From: an uncultured Ruminococcus sp.
Lineage (GTDB): Bacteria > Bacillota > Clostridia > Oscillospirales > Ruminococcaceae
Length of the DNA stretch: 17,428 nt
NCBI GenBank assembly: GCA_902796865.1
Contig: CADBQZ010000271.1
Location: 1 to 17,428 of the forward strand
Reading direction: 5' to 3'
This document shows positions 6,514 to 13,957 of this stretch, piece after piece. The notes beneath the pieces are model-generated. The model ran no database searches. It had not been told where the DNA came from and saw only the letters and a program-made list of their open reading frames with translations. Made by a program: the position numbers and the translations under genes. Numbering within the stretch: position 1 is the first letter of the stretch; each line of letters begins with the position of its first letter.

Positions 6514-7305
6514 TTGATTAACAAGATCAAGGTATTGATCGGAGACGACAGCGTAGAATATGGAGTAGCCTGTGCAAGCACACTTCGCAGCATGGGTATG
6601 TATGCAGTGACAAGACCGAAGGACGGAGGGGTATTGTTTGAGACTATAAAAAATGACAGCCCCGATGTAGTGATAGTTGATGCTATCCTCCCCGGAATGG
6701 ATGCGATAGAGCTTATAAAGAGATCACGCTCTGTCAGCGGTAAAAAGCCGGAATTTATTGTCACTTCCTCCTATGACAATCCCTTTGTAGAAAGACAGAT
6801 AATGCAAAGCGGAGCGGCTTATTTTATGCTGAAGCCCTTTGATATCAACGCTTTAGGAGACAGAATAACGGCGCTGATACAGGGCGGATCCGATGAAAAC
6901 ACGCCCGAAAGTGAAGAAGACATGGAGGTAATGGTCACGGAAGTGATACATCAGCTCGGTGTTCCGGCACACATAAAGGGCTATTATTATCTGAGAGATG
7001 CTATAATGGCATCGCTCGAAAACAGAGAACTTCTCGAAAGCGTTACAAAAATGCTCTATCCGACAGTTGCGAAAAAATTTTCTACCACTTCGTCAAGAGT
7101 TGAAAGAGCTATAAGACACGCTATAGAGATAGCATGGGACAGAGGAAATGTAGATGTGCTCAATTCGTTTTTCGGGTATACTGTTAATACCGGAAAGGGA
7201 AAGCCTACAAATTCTGAGTTCATATCGCTCATAACCGATAAGCTGAGGCTCCAGCGCAAGCAGAAAAGCAGTGCCGGCGGACACAGAATGCTGAGCAGCA
7301 GGTGA
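6514..7305 (+). CDS. spo0A: Sporulation master response regulator Spo0A
   Basis: This 263-residue two-domain protein has a receiver domain (about 5-122) with the acidic pair Asp11/Asp12 in IGDDS, phospho-acceptor Asp56 in [11 protein letters not shown], Thr84 and Lys107. The effector domain (about 150-255) has the Spo0A-specific [16 protein letters not shown] and the recognition region [20 protein letters not shown]. When phosphorylated, Spo0A binds 0A boxes and switches cells toward sporulation. The start is TTG at 6514, placed 8 bases after a perfect AAGGAGGT. No in-frame ATG gives a full receiver domain. An ideal ribosome binding site on a TTG start may hold translation at a moderate level (inference). 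Intact key residues indicate a working regulator. Confidence 0.96.
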   Translation: MINKIKVLIGDDSVEYGVACASTLRSMGMYAVTRPKDGGVLFETIKNDSPDVVIVDAILPGMDAIELIKRSRSVSGKKPEFIVTSSYDNPFVERQIMQSGAAYFMLKPFDINALGDRITALIQGGSDENTPESEEDMEVMVTEVIHQLGVPAHIKGYYYLRDAIMASLENRELLESVTKMLYPTVAKKFSTTSSRVERAIRHAIEIAWDRGNVDVLNSFFGYTVNTGKGKPTNSEFISLITDKLRLQRKQKSSAGGHRMLSSR

Positions 7306-7371
7306 TTTTTTAAAGCTATGCGCTTCAGTGAGGATGATAAGACATACACTGCGGATATGAGCAGAAAACAC

Positions 7372-7400
7372 TTGTAATATTCTTTGAAATGTGTTAATAT
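7372..7400 (+). promoter_or_regulatory. Promoter for the flavin-reductase-like gene
   Basis: TTGTAA (7372-7377), a 17-base spacer and TAATAT (7395-7400). Predicted transcription starts near 7407, just before the hairpin at 7416-7436. Confidence 0.6.
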
Positions 7401-7415
7401 TATTATTAGCATATT

Positions 7416-7438
7416 AAAGACGGTATATACGTCTTTTT
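7416..7438 (+). terminator. Short hairpin with T-run in the leader of the flavin-reductase-like gene
   Basis: AAAGACG (7416-7422) pairs perfectly with CGTCTTT (7430-7436) around a GTATATA loop. Together with two further Ts it forms a small terminator-like element. It may end spo0A read-through or act as a leader structure just before the GAAAGG ribosome binding site (7439-7444). The 7-bp AT-rich stem makes it a weak terminator. Confidence 0.45.
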
Positions 7439-7449
7439 GAAAGGATATG

Positions 7450-7965
7450 ATGATAATGAGCTTTAAAAAAACAGAAATAATTTCCGGAGATTTTGATGCG
7501 TATAAGCTTATCGGCGAAGATTGGCTTCTTGTTACGGCAGGCAGCACCGATAATTATAATACAATGACTGCATCATGGGGACAGACAGGAGTTCTATGGA
7601 ACAAGAAAGTCATGACGGTTTATATAAGACCCAACAGAAAGACCTATGAGTTTATCGAGGATAATGAGTATTTTACTGTTTCATGCTTTGGCGGTGAATG
7701 CAGAGAAATACTGAATTTCTGCGGCACTCATTCCGGAAGAGACTGTGACAAGGCTAAGGAAACGGGACTTGTACCTGCGGACATAGAAGGAAATGCTGCT
7801 TTTGAACAGGCAAGCAAGGTATTTCTTTGCAAAAAACTGTACATACAGGACATGACTGATGACTGCTTTATCGACAAGTCTTTGCTCAAATTCTACGGCG
7901 ATGCTGAAACACCTCACCACAGAATGTATGTCGGCGAGATAATCGGCGTATACGAAAAAGAATGA
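7450..7965 (+). CDS. Flavin reductase family protein (FMN-binding split barrel)
   Basis: This protein of about 171 residues resembles the flavin reductase-like, FMN-binding split-barrel family. Features are LLVTAGSTDNYNTMTASWGQ near the N-terminus, VYIRPNRKTYEFIEDNEYFT in the middle and a C-terminal GEIIGVYEK strand. Members bind FMN and either reduce free flavin or act on small electron carriers; the substrate cannot be read from sequence. Three ATGs (7447, 7450, 7456) follow the GAAAGG site; 7450 or 7456 gives normal spacing, so the exact start is uncertain. The gene stands alone between its own promoter and a strong terminator. It has no clear tie to sporulation or arginine genes. Confidence 0.85.
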   Translation: MIMSFKKTEIISGDFDAYKLIGEDWLLVTAGSTDNYNTMTASWGQTGVLWNKKVMTVYIRPNRKTYEFIEDNEYFTVSCFGGECREILNFCGTHSGRDCDKAKETGLVPADIEGNAAFEQASKVFLCKKLYIQDMTDDCFIDKSLLKFYGDAETPHHRMYVGEIIGVYEKE

Positions 7966-7970
7966 TCTTC

Positions 7971-8004
7971 AAAACGGTATTCCATTTTTGGAATGCCGTT
8001 TTTT
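7971..8004 (+). terminator. Intrinsic terminator of the flavin-reductase-like gene
   Basis: A 14-bp stem (7971-7984 with 7989-8002, one G-T wobble) has a TTTT loop and ends in a T6 run. It begins 5 bases after the stop codon. The A-rich left arm would let it work in both directions. Confidence 0.95.
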
Positions 8005-8007
8005 GCT

Positions 8008-8070
8008 CGCCCGCCGCAAAGCAGAATGCGCCAGCATTATTCGGGCTGTCGAGGTCGCCGGCCCCTACAA
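8008..8070. repeat. GC-rich patch, possible dispersed intergenic repeat
   Basis: This patch, which contains GTCGAGGTCGCCGGCCCCTA (8049-8068), is clearly more GC-rich than the AT-rich DNA around it. Such GGGGCCGGCGACC-type segments recur between genes in many gut Firmicutes as I recall. Only one copy is in this window, so repeat status is inference. Confidence 0.3.
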
Positions 8071-8098
8071 AAATAGCAATACCCATTTACTTTTGCGA

Positions 8099-8149
8099 TG
8101 CTTTTCTTTGCAAGCGTTTCTTTGTGCATACAAATAAATGCTGAGAAAT
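8099..8149 (+). repeat. 51-bp direct repeat, copy 1
   Basis: It matches 8530-8580 at 49 of 51 positions. It starts TGCTTTTCTTTGCAAGC and ends AAATGCTGAGAAAT. Its internal inverted repeat (AGCGTTTCTTTG/CAAATAAATGCT) has one wobble and one mismatch, so the stem is partly decayed compared with copy 2. The 17 bases CTTTTGCGATGCTTTTC overlapping its start (8090-8106) recur at 8381-8397. Confidence 0.85.
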
Positions 8150-8380
8150 TTCATAGCTTTTTTCAAGAAGCTGCCTGTCGGGAATTAAAATGTATAACAA
8201 AATTAAAAGCGAAAGGGCGACTGTCCTGCCGGGGTCACTCGGCAAAAAAATCAGAATTACTCTAATTCATAATAAACGTCTGATCAGGGTTCAAACTCAC
8301 TGCCGAAAAGCATAAGCAGACAGATTTGATTTTATGCTTTGATTACAATTTGCCTTTAAAAACATCAAGTTACAGATCCA

Positions 8381-8397
8381 CTTTTGCGATGCTTTTC
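8381..8397 (+). repeat. 17-bp partial repeat copy
   Basis: CTTTTGCGATGCTTTTC is identical to 8090-8106, the leading edge of repeat copy 1. The similarity stops after it, so it looks like a truncated copy. Confidence 0.6.
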
Positions 8398-8494
8398 AGA
8401 AAACCATTAAAACTGTAATTAGACTAAAGCAAGTCGAGGTCTTCTTAATGGGTACGCAGTATAGAAGACGTATTTCTTAACATTTTTTCTTTGG

Positions 8495-8529
8495 CTTACT
8501 TTCTTTGGCGAAAGCACAAAGAAAGTAAG
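8495..8529. repeat. Perfect 13-bp inverted repeat (hairpin A)
   Basis: CTTACTTTCTTTG (8495-8507) pairs perfectly with CAAAGAAAGTAAG (8517-8529) around a 9-base loop. It abuts the second 51-bp repeat copy at 8530. Confidence 0.8.
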
Positions 8530-8580
8530 TGCTTTTCTTTGCAAGCATTTCTTTGTGCATACAAAGAAATGCTGAGAAAT
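8530..8580 (+). repeat. 51-bp direct repeat, copy 2, with perfect 12-bp hairpin B
   Basis: This is the second copy of the 8099-8149 element (two differences). Here the internal stem is perfect: AGCATTTCTTTG (8544-8555) with CAAAGAAATGCT (8562-8573) around TGCATA. Both hairpins A and B carry TTTCTTTG/CAAAGAAA arms, which suggests one repeat family. Confidence 0.85.
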
Positions 8581-8598
8581 ACTTTTTTAAAAAACGGT

Positions 8599-8619
8599 AC
8601 ATTGTTTTCAAAACAATGT
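8599..8619. repeat. Palindrome upstream of the arginine operon
   Basis: ACATTGTTTT-C-AAAACAATGT is a perfect 21-base palindrome, followed by TTATTTAT. It could be a weak terminator-like hairpin closing the repeat region, or a protein-binding site. No function can be assigned from sequence. Confidence 0.6.
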
Positions 8620-8651
8620 TTATTTATACAAATATACACTCATTATGTATA

Positions 8652-8684
8652 TTCGATGTATAAAATTACATTATATACATCGAA
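8652..8684. promoter_or_regulatory. Perfect 11-bp inverted repeat upstream of argG, candidate operator
   Basis: TTCGATGTATA (8652-8662) and TATACATCGAA (8674-8684) form a perfect dyad with an 11-base centre. Nested inside is ATGTA-N6-TACAT (8656-8671). It lies 27 bases before the argG -35, a typical operator site. It is a candidate for ArgR or another regulator; the assignment is inferred. Confidence 0.55.
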
Positions 8685-8688
8685 ACAG

Positions 8689-8702
8689 TGAATATTTATG
8701 CG
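8689..8702 (+). promoter_or_regulatory. Candidate ARG box (arginine repressor site)
   Basis: TGAATATTTATGCG matches the ARG-box core TGAATWWWWATTCA at 12 of 14 positions and ends 8 bases before the argG -35. It would place ArgR over the promoter edge. The binding claim is inferred from the consensus only. Confidence 0.45.
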
Positions 8703-8710
8703 AAAAACCC

Positions 8711-8738
8711 TTGACATTTACAAAAAAAGGTGTATAAT
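8711..8738 (+). promoter_or_regulatory. Sigma-A promoter for the arginine operon
   Basis: TTGACA (8711-8716), a 16-base spacer and TATAAT (8733-8738). The leader to the argG ATG is about 28 bases and holds GGAGGT (8759-8764). No T-box or riboswitch fits in so short a leader. The promoter also shows that the upstream in-frame extension of argG (open from 8698) is not translated. Confidence 0.9.
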
Positions 8739-8772
8739 AAGAGTAACGAATTTAAAACGGAGGTACAAAACC

Positions 8773-10017
8773 ATGAATCATGCTGCAGTAAAGAAGGATA
8801 TAAAAAAGGTCGTTCTCGCATATTCGGGAGGCCTTGATACATCTATCATAATCCCGTGGCTCAAGGAAAACTACAACAATTGTGAAGTTATCGCTGTTTC
8901 AGGAGACGTAGGTCAGGCAAGCGAGCTTGAGGGTCTTGAAGAAAAGGCTCTTAAAACAGGTGCTTCAAAACTTTACATCGAACATCTCACAGAAGAATTT
9001 ATAAGAGACTATGTTTTCCCGACAGTACAGGCTGGTGCTATCTATGAAAACAGATATATGCTCGGAACATCTTTTGCACGTCCTATAATCGCAAAGAGAA
9101 TAGCTGAGATCGCTATAAAAGAAGGCGCTGACGCTATTTGCCACGGCTGTACAGGAAAGGGCAACGACCAGGTAAGATTTGAGCTTGCTATAAAGGCTTT
9201 TGCTCCTGATATGCCTATAATCGCTCCATGGAGAGTATGGGATCTTAAATCAAGAGATGAAGAGATAGATTACGCAGAGGCACATAATATCCCTCTTAAA
9301 ATAAACCGTGAAACAAACTATTCAAAGGATAAGAACATCTGGCACCTTTCACATGAAGGTCTTGATCTTGAAGATCCGGCAAATGAGCCGCAGTATGAAA
9401 AGGAAGGCTTCCTTGAAATGGGAGTATCGCCCATAATGGCTCCCGACAAGCCTACTTATGTTACTATCCACTTTGAAAAGGGCGTTCCTACAGCTATCGA
9501 CGGCAAGGAAATGGGTCCTGTCGAGATAGTTGAGACATTAAATAAGCTCGGCGGCGAGAACGGAATCGGTCTTGCAGATCTCGTTGAGAACCGTCTTGTA
9601 GGAATGAAGTCAAGAGGTGTTTATGAGACACCCGGCGGCGCTATCCTTTATCACGCTCATGAAGTGCTTGAAACTATCACTATAGACAAAGAAACTGCAA
9701 GAATGAAGCAGTATATCGGCATAAAGTTCGCTGATATAGTTTACAACGGTCAGTGGTATACACCTCTCCGTGAAGCACTCAGCGCTTTTGTAACAGAGAC
9801 ACAGAAGACTGTTACAGGTGATGTAAAGCTCAAGCTCTACAAGGGCAATATCATTAATGCCGGCGTTACTTCACCATACACTCTTTATGATGAAGAAGTT
9901 GCAACATTCGATGAAGACGATGTTTACGATCAGGCAGACAGCGCAGGCTTTATCAATCTTTTCGGACTTCCGATAAAGGTCAAGGCTAAGCTCGATCAGA
10001 AGAGAAACAATAAATAA
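8773..10017 (+). CDS. argG: Argininosuccinate synthase
   Basis: This 414-residue enzyme joins citrulline and aspartate, with ATP cleaved to AMP and PPi, to give argininosuccinate, the seventh arginine step. It carries the N-type ATP pyrophosphatase loop AYSGGLDTS (16-24), [16 protein letters not shown] and [14 protein letters not shown], all diagnostic. The ATG at 8773 is preceded by GGAGGT at normal spacing and follows the promoter at 8711-8738. Length is standard. It is first in the operon and is followed after 78 bases by argH. Confidence 0.97.
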   Translation: MNHAAVKKDIKKVVLAYSGGLDTSIIIPWLKENYNNCEVIAVSGDVGQASELEGLEEKALKTGASKLYIEHLTEEFIRDYVFPTVQAGAIYENRYMLGTSFARPIIAKRIAEIAIKEGADAICHGCTGKGNDQVRFELAIKAFAPDMPIIAPWRVWDLKSRDEEIDYAEAHNIPLKINRETNYSKDKNIWHLSHEGLDLEDPANEPQYEKEGFLEMGVSPIMAPDKPTYVTIHFEKGVPTAIDGKEMGPVEIVETLNKLGGENGIGLADLVENRLVGMKSRGVYETPGGAILYHAHEVLETITIDKETARMKQYIGIKFADIVYNGQWYTPLREALSAFVTETQKTVTGDVKLKLYKGNIINAGVTSPYTLYDEEVATFDEDDVYDQADSAGFINLFGLPIKVKAKLDQKRNNK

Positions 10018-10035
10018 TCAATAAAAAACAGTATA

Positions 10036-10063
10036 ACGGGCGGACATCTTTCTGTTCGCCCGT
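10036..10063 (+). other. Hairpin in the argG-argH gap
   Basis: ACGGGCGGACA (10036-10046) pairs with TGTTCGCCCGT (10053-10063), 11 bp with one G-T wobble, around TCTTTC. AATAAATTTACTG follows instead of a T-run, so termination is unlikely. A role in processing or in protecting argG mRNA is plausible. Confidence 0.6.
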
Positions 10064-10095
10064 AATAAATTTACTGCACCGAAAGGGGACGGCAT

Positions 10096-11487
10096 ATGTC
10101 AGATAAAATGTGGGCAGGAAGGTTCTCAAAGGAAGTTGATGAAACTGTAAACGCTTTCAATTCGTCAATTGCCTTTGACGGCGTTATGTACCGCCATGAT
10201 ATAAAGGGAAGCATCGCTCATGCGGATATGCTGGGCAAATGCGGCATAATAACGGCTGATGACAGTAAGGCTATACAGGAAGGTCTTTCCGGTATACTTT
10301 CGGATATCGACTCAGGCAAGCTTTCGCTCGATATGACTGCTGAGGATATCCATATGTTTATCGAGGCTGAGCTTACAAAGAGACTGGGCGATGTCGGAAA
10401 GAGACTTCACACGTCAAGATCAAGAAACGATCAGGTAGCACTCGATGTAAGGCTTTATCTGAGAGATGAGGCGGCACAGACGAGAAACCTTGTAACGGAG
10501 CTTATAAAAACACTTATAGATATCGCAAAGGAACATACCGAAACGGTAATGCCGGGTTATACACATCTTCAGAGAGCACAGCCAATAACATTTGCACATC
10601 ATGTTATGGCTTATGTATGGATGCTCATGCGTGACTGTGGAAGACTTGACGATGCGGTAAAGAGAATGAATGAATGTCCTTTGGGAAGCTGTGCGCTTGC
10701 TGGGACTACTTACAAGATAGACAGAGATATGACAGCAAAGGCTCTGGGCTTTGACAAGGCTATGGAAAACAGTCTTGACGGAGTATCCGACAGAGATTTC
10801 TGTGTAGAGCTTGGCTGTGCAGTATCGCTTATAATGACACATCTTTCGAGATTTTCTGAAGAAGTTATAATGTGGTGTTCGTGGGAATTCAAATTTGCGG
10901 AGCTTGATGATGCTTATGCTACAGGCTCGTCGATAATGCCGCAGAAGAAAAATCCTGATGTAACAGAGCTTATAAGAGGAAAAACAGGAAGAGTAAACGG
11001 CGATCTTATGACGCTTCTTTCGATGCTCAAAGGCTTGCCGCTTGCATACAACAAGGATATGCAGGAAGATAAGGAAGCGATATTTGATGCTTTTGACACG
11101 GTAAAGCTTTGCCTTAAAACGTTTATCCCTATGATGAAGACTATGAGAGTAAATAAGGATAAGATGAGGGCGGCTGCCGCAGGCGGATTTATAAATGCTA
11201 CCGATTGTGCGGATTATCTTGTAAAGAAAGGTATGCCTTTCCTTGACGCTTATAAGATAACGGGAAGACTTGTTGCAGAGTGTATAGATAAAGGTCTTAC
11301 GCTCGAAACCCTGCCGCTTGAAAGCTATAAGGCTTTGTCTGAGCTTTTTACAGATGATGTTTATACAGCAATATCGCTCGACACCTGTGTTTCGGAGAGA
11401 AAGTCGTTCGGCGGTCCTGCTCCGGAACGTGTGAAAGAGCAGATAAAAAATGCCGAAAATGCACTTGCGGCACTTGAAGGTAAATAA
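10096..11487 (+). CDS. argH: Argininosuccinate lyase
   Basis: This 463-residue member of the fumarase/aspartase superfamily splits argininosuccinate into arginine and fumarate. Conserved elements are MWAGRF at the start, TSRSRNDQ (107-114), GYTHLQRAQP (154-163) with a catalytic-region histidine, and the superfamily signature GSSIMPQKKNP (277-287) on the flexible catalytic loop. The ATG follows AAAGGGGA by 6 bases. Length is standard. The stop is only 2 bases from the start of the next small gene, so translation is probably coupled. Confidence 0.97.
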   Translation: MSDKMWAGRFSKEVDETVNAFNSSIAFDGVMYRHDIKGSIAHADMLGKCGIITADDSKAIQEGLSGILSDIDSGKLSLDMTAEDIHMFIEAELTKRLGDVGKRLHTSRSRNDQVALDVRLYLRDEAAQTRNLVTELIKTLIDIAKEHTETVMPGYTHLQRAQPITFAHHVMAYVWMLMRDCGRLDDAVKRMNECPLGSCALAGTTYKIDRDMTAKALGFDKAMENSLDGVSDRDFCVELGCAVSLIMTHLSRFSEEVIMWCSWEFKFAELDDAYATGSSIMPQKKNPDVTELIRGKTGRVNGDLMTLLSMLKGLPLAYNKDMQEDKEAIFDAFDTVKLCLKTFIPMMKTMRVNKDKMRAAAAGGFINATDCADYLVKKGMPFLDAYKITGRLVAECIDKGLTLETLPLESYKALSELFTDDVYTAISLDTCVSERKSFGGPAPERVKEQIKNAENALAALEGK

Positions 11488-11489
11488 GC

Positions 11490-11699
11490 ATGGATCCTAA
11501 GCTTTTTAGATTTGTTGTGCTCATGACGTTTATAACCGTGTTCGTATGGATAGGCGGCGAGGTCGTGATAGTTGCTTTGTTAAAACTTGGAACGCTCCCG
11601 TCGATAATCTGGACGACATTCATGATAGGTTCGCTTTTGGTGATAAATATAGCAAGAGCACTTAAAGACGATGATGACCAGAACAAGAGAAACTGGTAA
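11490..11699 (+). CDS. Small two-helix membrane protein within the arginine operon
   Basis: I do not recognise this 69-residue protein. It has two likely transmembrane helices (about 7-31 and 36-56) joined by a short turn (KLGTLPS). A charged tail (KDDDDQNKRNW) follows and is probably cytoplasmic. The ATG is 2 bases after the argH stop, with a GAAGG-like ribosome binding site inside the argH end, and the stop is 18 bases before argC. This spacing and the shared strand support a real, co-transcribed gene. It resembles no arginine enzyme. A transport accessory or regulator role would be a guess. Confidence 0.75.
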   Translation: MDPKLFRFVVLMTFITVFVWIGGEVVIVALLKLGTLPSIIWTTFMIGSLLVINIARALKDDDDQNKRNW

Positions 11700-11717
11700 A
11701 AAGAGGAGAAATGGAAA

Positions 11718-12662
11718 ATGTCAGTAAAGGTATATATAGACGGTCAGGAAGGAACTACCGGTCTTAAAATATTGGAACGCTTTGAGGGAAGAGATGATAT
11801 AGAGCTTCTCAAAATTTCCGAGGAAAAGAGAAAAGACCCGGAAGAAAGAAAAAAATTCATAAACAGTTCGGACTATACATTTCTGTGTCTTCCTGATGCA
11901 GCAGCCAGAGAGGCTGTATCATTTGCGGAAAATGAAAATGTAAGGATAATAGATGCGTCTACAGCGCACAGAACGCTCCCTGACTGGGCATACGGTTTTC
12001 CGGAATTGTCACCCGAACACAGAGAAAAGATAAAGAATTCAAAAAGAGTAGCCGTTCCGGGCTGCTATGCGAGCGGTTTCATTTCGATAGTTTATCCGCT
12101 CATAAAAAGAGGCATTATCCCGGCATCATATCCTGTTTTTGCGTATGCAACATCAGGCTACAGCGGTGCGGGCAAAAAGGCTATCGCAGCATATGAAAGT
12201 GATGAAAAGCCTTTCGAGCTTTTAAGCCCTAGCCAGTATGCACTCAACATGGATCATAAGCATCTTCCGGAGATGCAGAAAATATCAGGGCTTGAGAATA
12301 AGCCTATGTTCAACCCGATAGTTGACAATTATTTCAGCGGTATGGTAGTTTCCGTTCCGCTTCAGTCAGCCATTCTGGGAAGCAAGCTCTCTCCCGAAAA
12401 GATAAGAGAGGCGCTTTTTGAAAATTACGGAGATTCAAATTTTGTAGAAGTAAAACCTGCCGGTACGGAAGCACTTGACGGAAAATTCCTTGATTCAAAC
12501 GCTTTGAGCGGTACAAATAAAATGGAACTGTTCGTCTTTGGTAATGAAGATCAGGTGCTTGTATGCTCAAGACTCGATAATCTTGGAAAAGGTGCATCGG
12601 GTGCGGCTGTACAGTGCCTTAACATCATGATGGGTATTGATGAAACGACAGGTTTAGTCTGA
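11718..12662 (+). CDS. argC: N-acetyl-gamma-glutamyl-phosphate reductase, short (type 2) form
   Basis: This 314-residue NADPH-dependent enzyme reduces N-acetylglutamyl phosphate to the semialdehyde. It opens VYIDGQEGTTGLKI (nucleotide-binding start) and has FLCLPDAAAREAV. The active-site cysteine is Cys116 in VAVPGCYASGF. Length and the DGQEGTTG opening fit the type 2 ArgC subfamily, rather than the roughly 345-residue form of Bacillus. AGGAG (11704-11708) precedes the ATG by 9 bases. An out-of-frame ATG at 11711 is ignored. argJ starts 24 bases after the stop. Confidence 0.94.
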   Translation: MSVKVYIDGQEGTTGLKILERFEGRDDIELLKISEEKRKDPEERKKFINSSDYTFLCLPDAAAREAVSFAENENVRIIDASTAHRTLPDWAYGFPELSPEHREKIKNSKRVAVPGCYASGFISIVYPLIKRGIIPASYPVFAYATSGYSGAGKKAIAAYESDEKPFELLSPSQYALNMDHKHLPEMQKISGLENKPMFNPIVDNYFSGMVVSVPLQSAILGSKLSPEKIREALFENYGDSNFVEVKPAGTEALDGKFLDSNALSGTNKMELFVFGNEDQVLVCSRLDNLGKGASGAAVQCLNIMMGIDETTGLV

Positions 12663-12686
12663 TACATCTGGTAAAAGGATAATATT

Positions 12687-13943
12687 ATGATAAGTAAAAC
12701 TGATTTTGATGGATTTGAATATACAGACGGCGGTGTTTGTGCGGCACCGGGCTTCAAGGCTTGGGGCGTACACTGCGGACTTACTCATGCCGGAGCAATA
12801 GACAGCGGAGACAAGAATGACCTTGCGGTGATAGTTTCTGACTGTGAATGCTCTGCGGCGGCGGTATACACCACAAATAAGGTGAAAGGTGCGCCTATAC
12901 AGGTCACAAGAGAGAATATCGCTGACGGAAGGGCGAGAGGCGTTGTAGTGAATTCGGTAAATGCAAACACATGTAATGCTGACGGCGTTGAAAAAGCAAG
13001 GAAAATGTGCGAGCTTGCAGCAGAAAATACAGGACTTTCAGCTTCTGATTTTATCGTTGCATCTACAGGCGTTATCGGTCAGCCGCTCCCTATAGAGCCT
13101 ATTGCAAAGGGAATGCCGGAGGTATGCAAAAATTTAAGCTATGATGGCAATGATGAGGCCTGTGAAGCTATAATGACTACTGATACAATGAAAAAGGAAG
13201 TCGCTGTAAAGTTTGAGCTTGGCGGAAAGACCTGTACTATGGGCGGTATGCTCAAAGGAAGCGGCATGATACACCCGAATATGGCAACGACTTTAAGCTT
13301 TATCACTACCGATGTGAATATATCACATGAGTGTTTAAGGCACGCATTGAGCGATATAATAAAAAATACTCTCAATATGGTGAGCGTTGACGGCGATACA
13401 TCTACGAACGATATGTGCTGTGTCATGGCAAACGGCATGGCTGGAAACGAAAGGATAACAAAAGAGGGCAAGGATTTCTCTCAGTTTGAGAATGCTCTTT
13501 TTGTAGTGCTTTTGAATCTTTCGAGAATGATGGCAAGGGACGGCGAAGGCGCTACAAAGCTTATCGAATGTGTATGTTCAGGTGCAGACAGCGAAAGGGC
13601 AGCAAAGATAGTTGCAAAATCCGTTATAACGTCAAGCCTTTTCAAGGCGGCTGTATTCGGAGAGGACGCAAACTGGGGACGTATACTTTGTGCGGTAGGA
13701 TATGCAGATGCAGATTTTGATATACAGCAGGTAGATGTTGATATATCATCAAAGGCAGGAAAGATCCCGGTATGCAGGTCGGGCGCCGGAGTTGAATTCT
13801 CGGAGGAGGAAGCAAAGAAGATACTTTCCGAGGAAGAGATAACGATACTTGTATCAATTGGTAACGGAGAGTTCCGTGCGGCGGCATGGGGCTGTGACCT
13901 TACATATGATTACGTTAAAATAAACGGGGATTACAGAAGCTGA
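12687..13943 (+). CDS. argJ: Glutamate N-acetyltransferase / ornithine acetyltransferase ArgJ
   Basis: This 418-residue protein is an autoprocessed N-terminal-nucleophile enzyme. The self-cleavage motif GMIHPNMATTL puts the cut between Ala200 and Thr201, making alpha and beta chains with Thr201 as nucleophile. It moves the acetyl group from N-acetylornithine to glutamate, closing the acetyl cycle. If bifunctional, it also uses acetyl-CoA, which would explain why no argA is seen; monofunctional and bifunctional types cannot be separated by eye. The C-terminus CDLTYDYVKINGDYRS is canonical. AAAGGA (12674-12679) lies 7 bases before the ATG. Confidence 0.96.
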   Translation: MISKTDFDGFEYTDGGVCAAPGFKAWGVHCGLTHAGAIDSGDKNDLAVIVSDCECSAAAVYTTNKVKGAPIQVTRENIADGRARGVVVNSVNANTCNADGVEKARKMCELAAENTGLSASDFIVASTGVIGQPLPIEPIAKGMPEVCKNLSYDGNDEACEAIMTTDTMKKEVAVKFELGGKTCTMGGMLKGSGMIHPNMATTLSFITTDVNISHECLRHALSDIIKNTLNMVSVDGDTSTNDMCCVMANGMAGNERITKEGKDFSQFENALFVVLLNLSRMMARDGEGATKLIECVCSGADSERAAKIVAKSVITSSLFKAAVFGEDANWGRILCAVGYADADFDIQQVDVDISSKAGKIPVCRSGAGVEFSEEEAKKILSEEEITILVSIGNGEFRAAAWGCDLTYDYVKINGDYRS

Positions 13944-13945
13944 TT

Positions 13946-13950
13946 GGAGA
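13946..13950 (+). promoter_or_regulatory. Ribosome binding site that sets the argB start
   Basis: GGAGA lies 1 base before the ATG at 13952 but 7 bases before the ATG at 13958. The second ATG is therefore the likely start, shortening ArgB by two residues. Confidence 0.6.
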
Positions 13951-13957
13951 AATGAAA

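Larger units (their letters stand above)
8005..8640. other. Gene-free intergenic stretch rich in repeats and hairpins
   Basis: About 640 bases contain no gene I can support. Short open frames exist (for example 7962-8144 and 8491-8691), but they lie over hairpins and repeats and show no recognisable protein. The content is a GC-rich patch (about 8005-8070), two copies of a 51-bp direct repeat, a third 17-bp partial copy, and three inverted repeats described separately. Confidence 0.7.

Noticed and set aside
7962..8144. Short open frames in the repeat region (also 8491-8691)
   Set aside because: They overlap a terminator, repeats and hairpins, have no ribosome binding site and resemble no protein.
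8090..8580. Possible CRISPR array
   Set aside because: There are only two full repeat copies, about 380 bases apart, with no regular spacers and no cas genes.
8739..8772. T-box or arginine riboswitch in the argG leader
   Set aside because: The leader is about 28 bases long and has no T-box sequence, anti-terminator or terminator stem.
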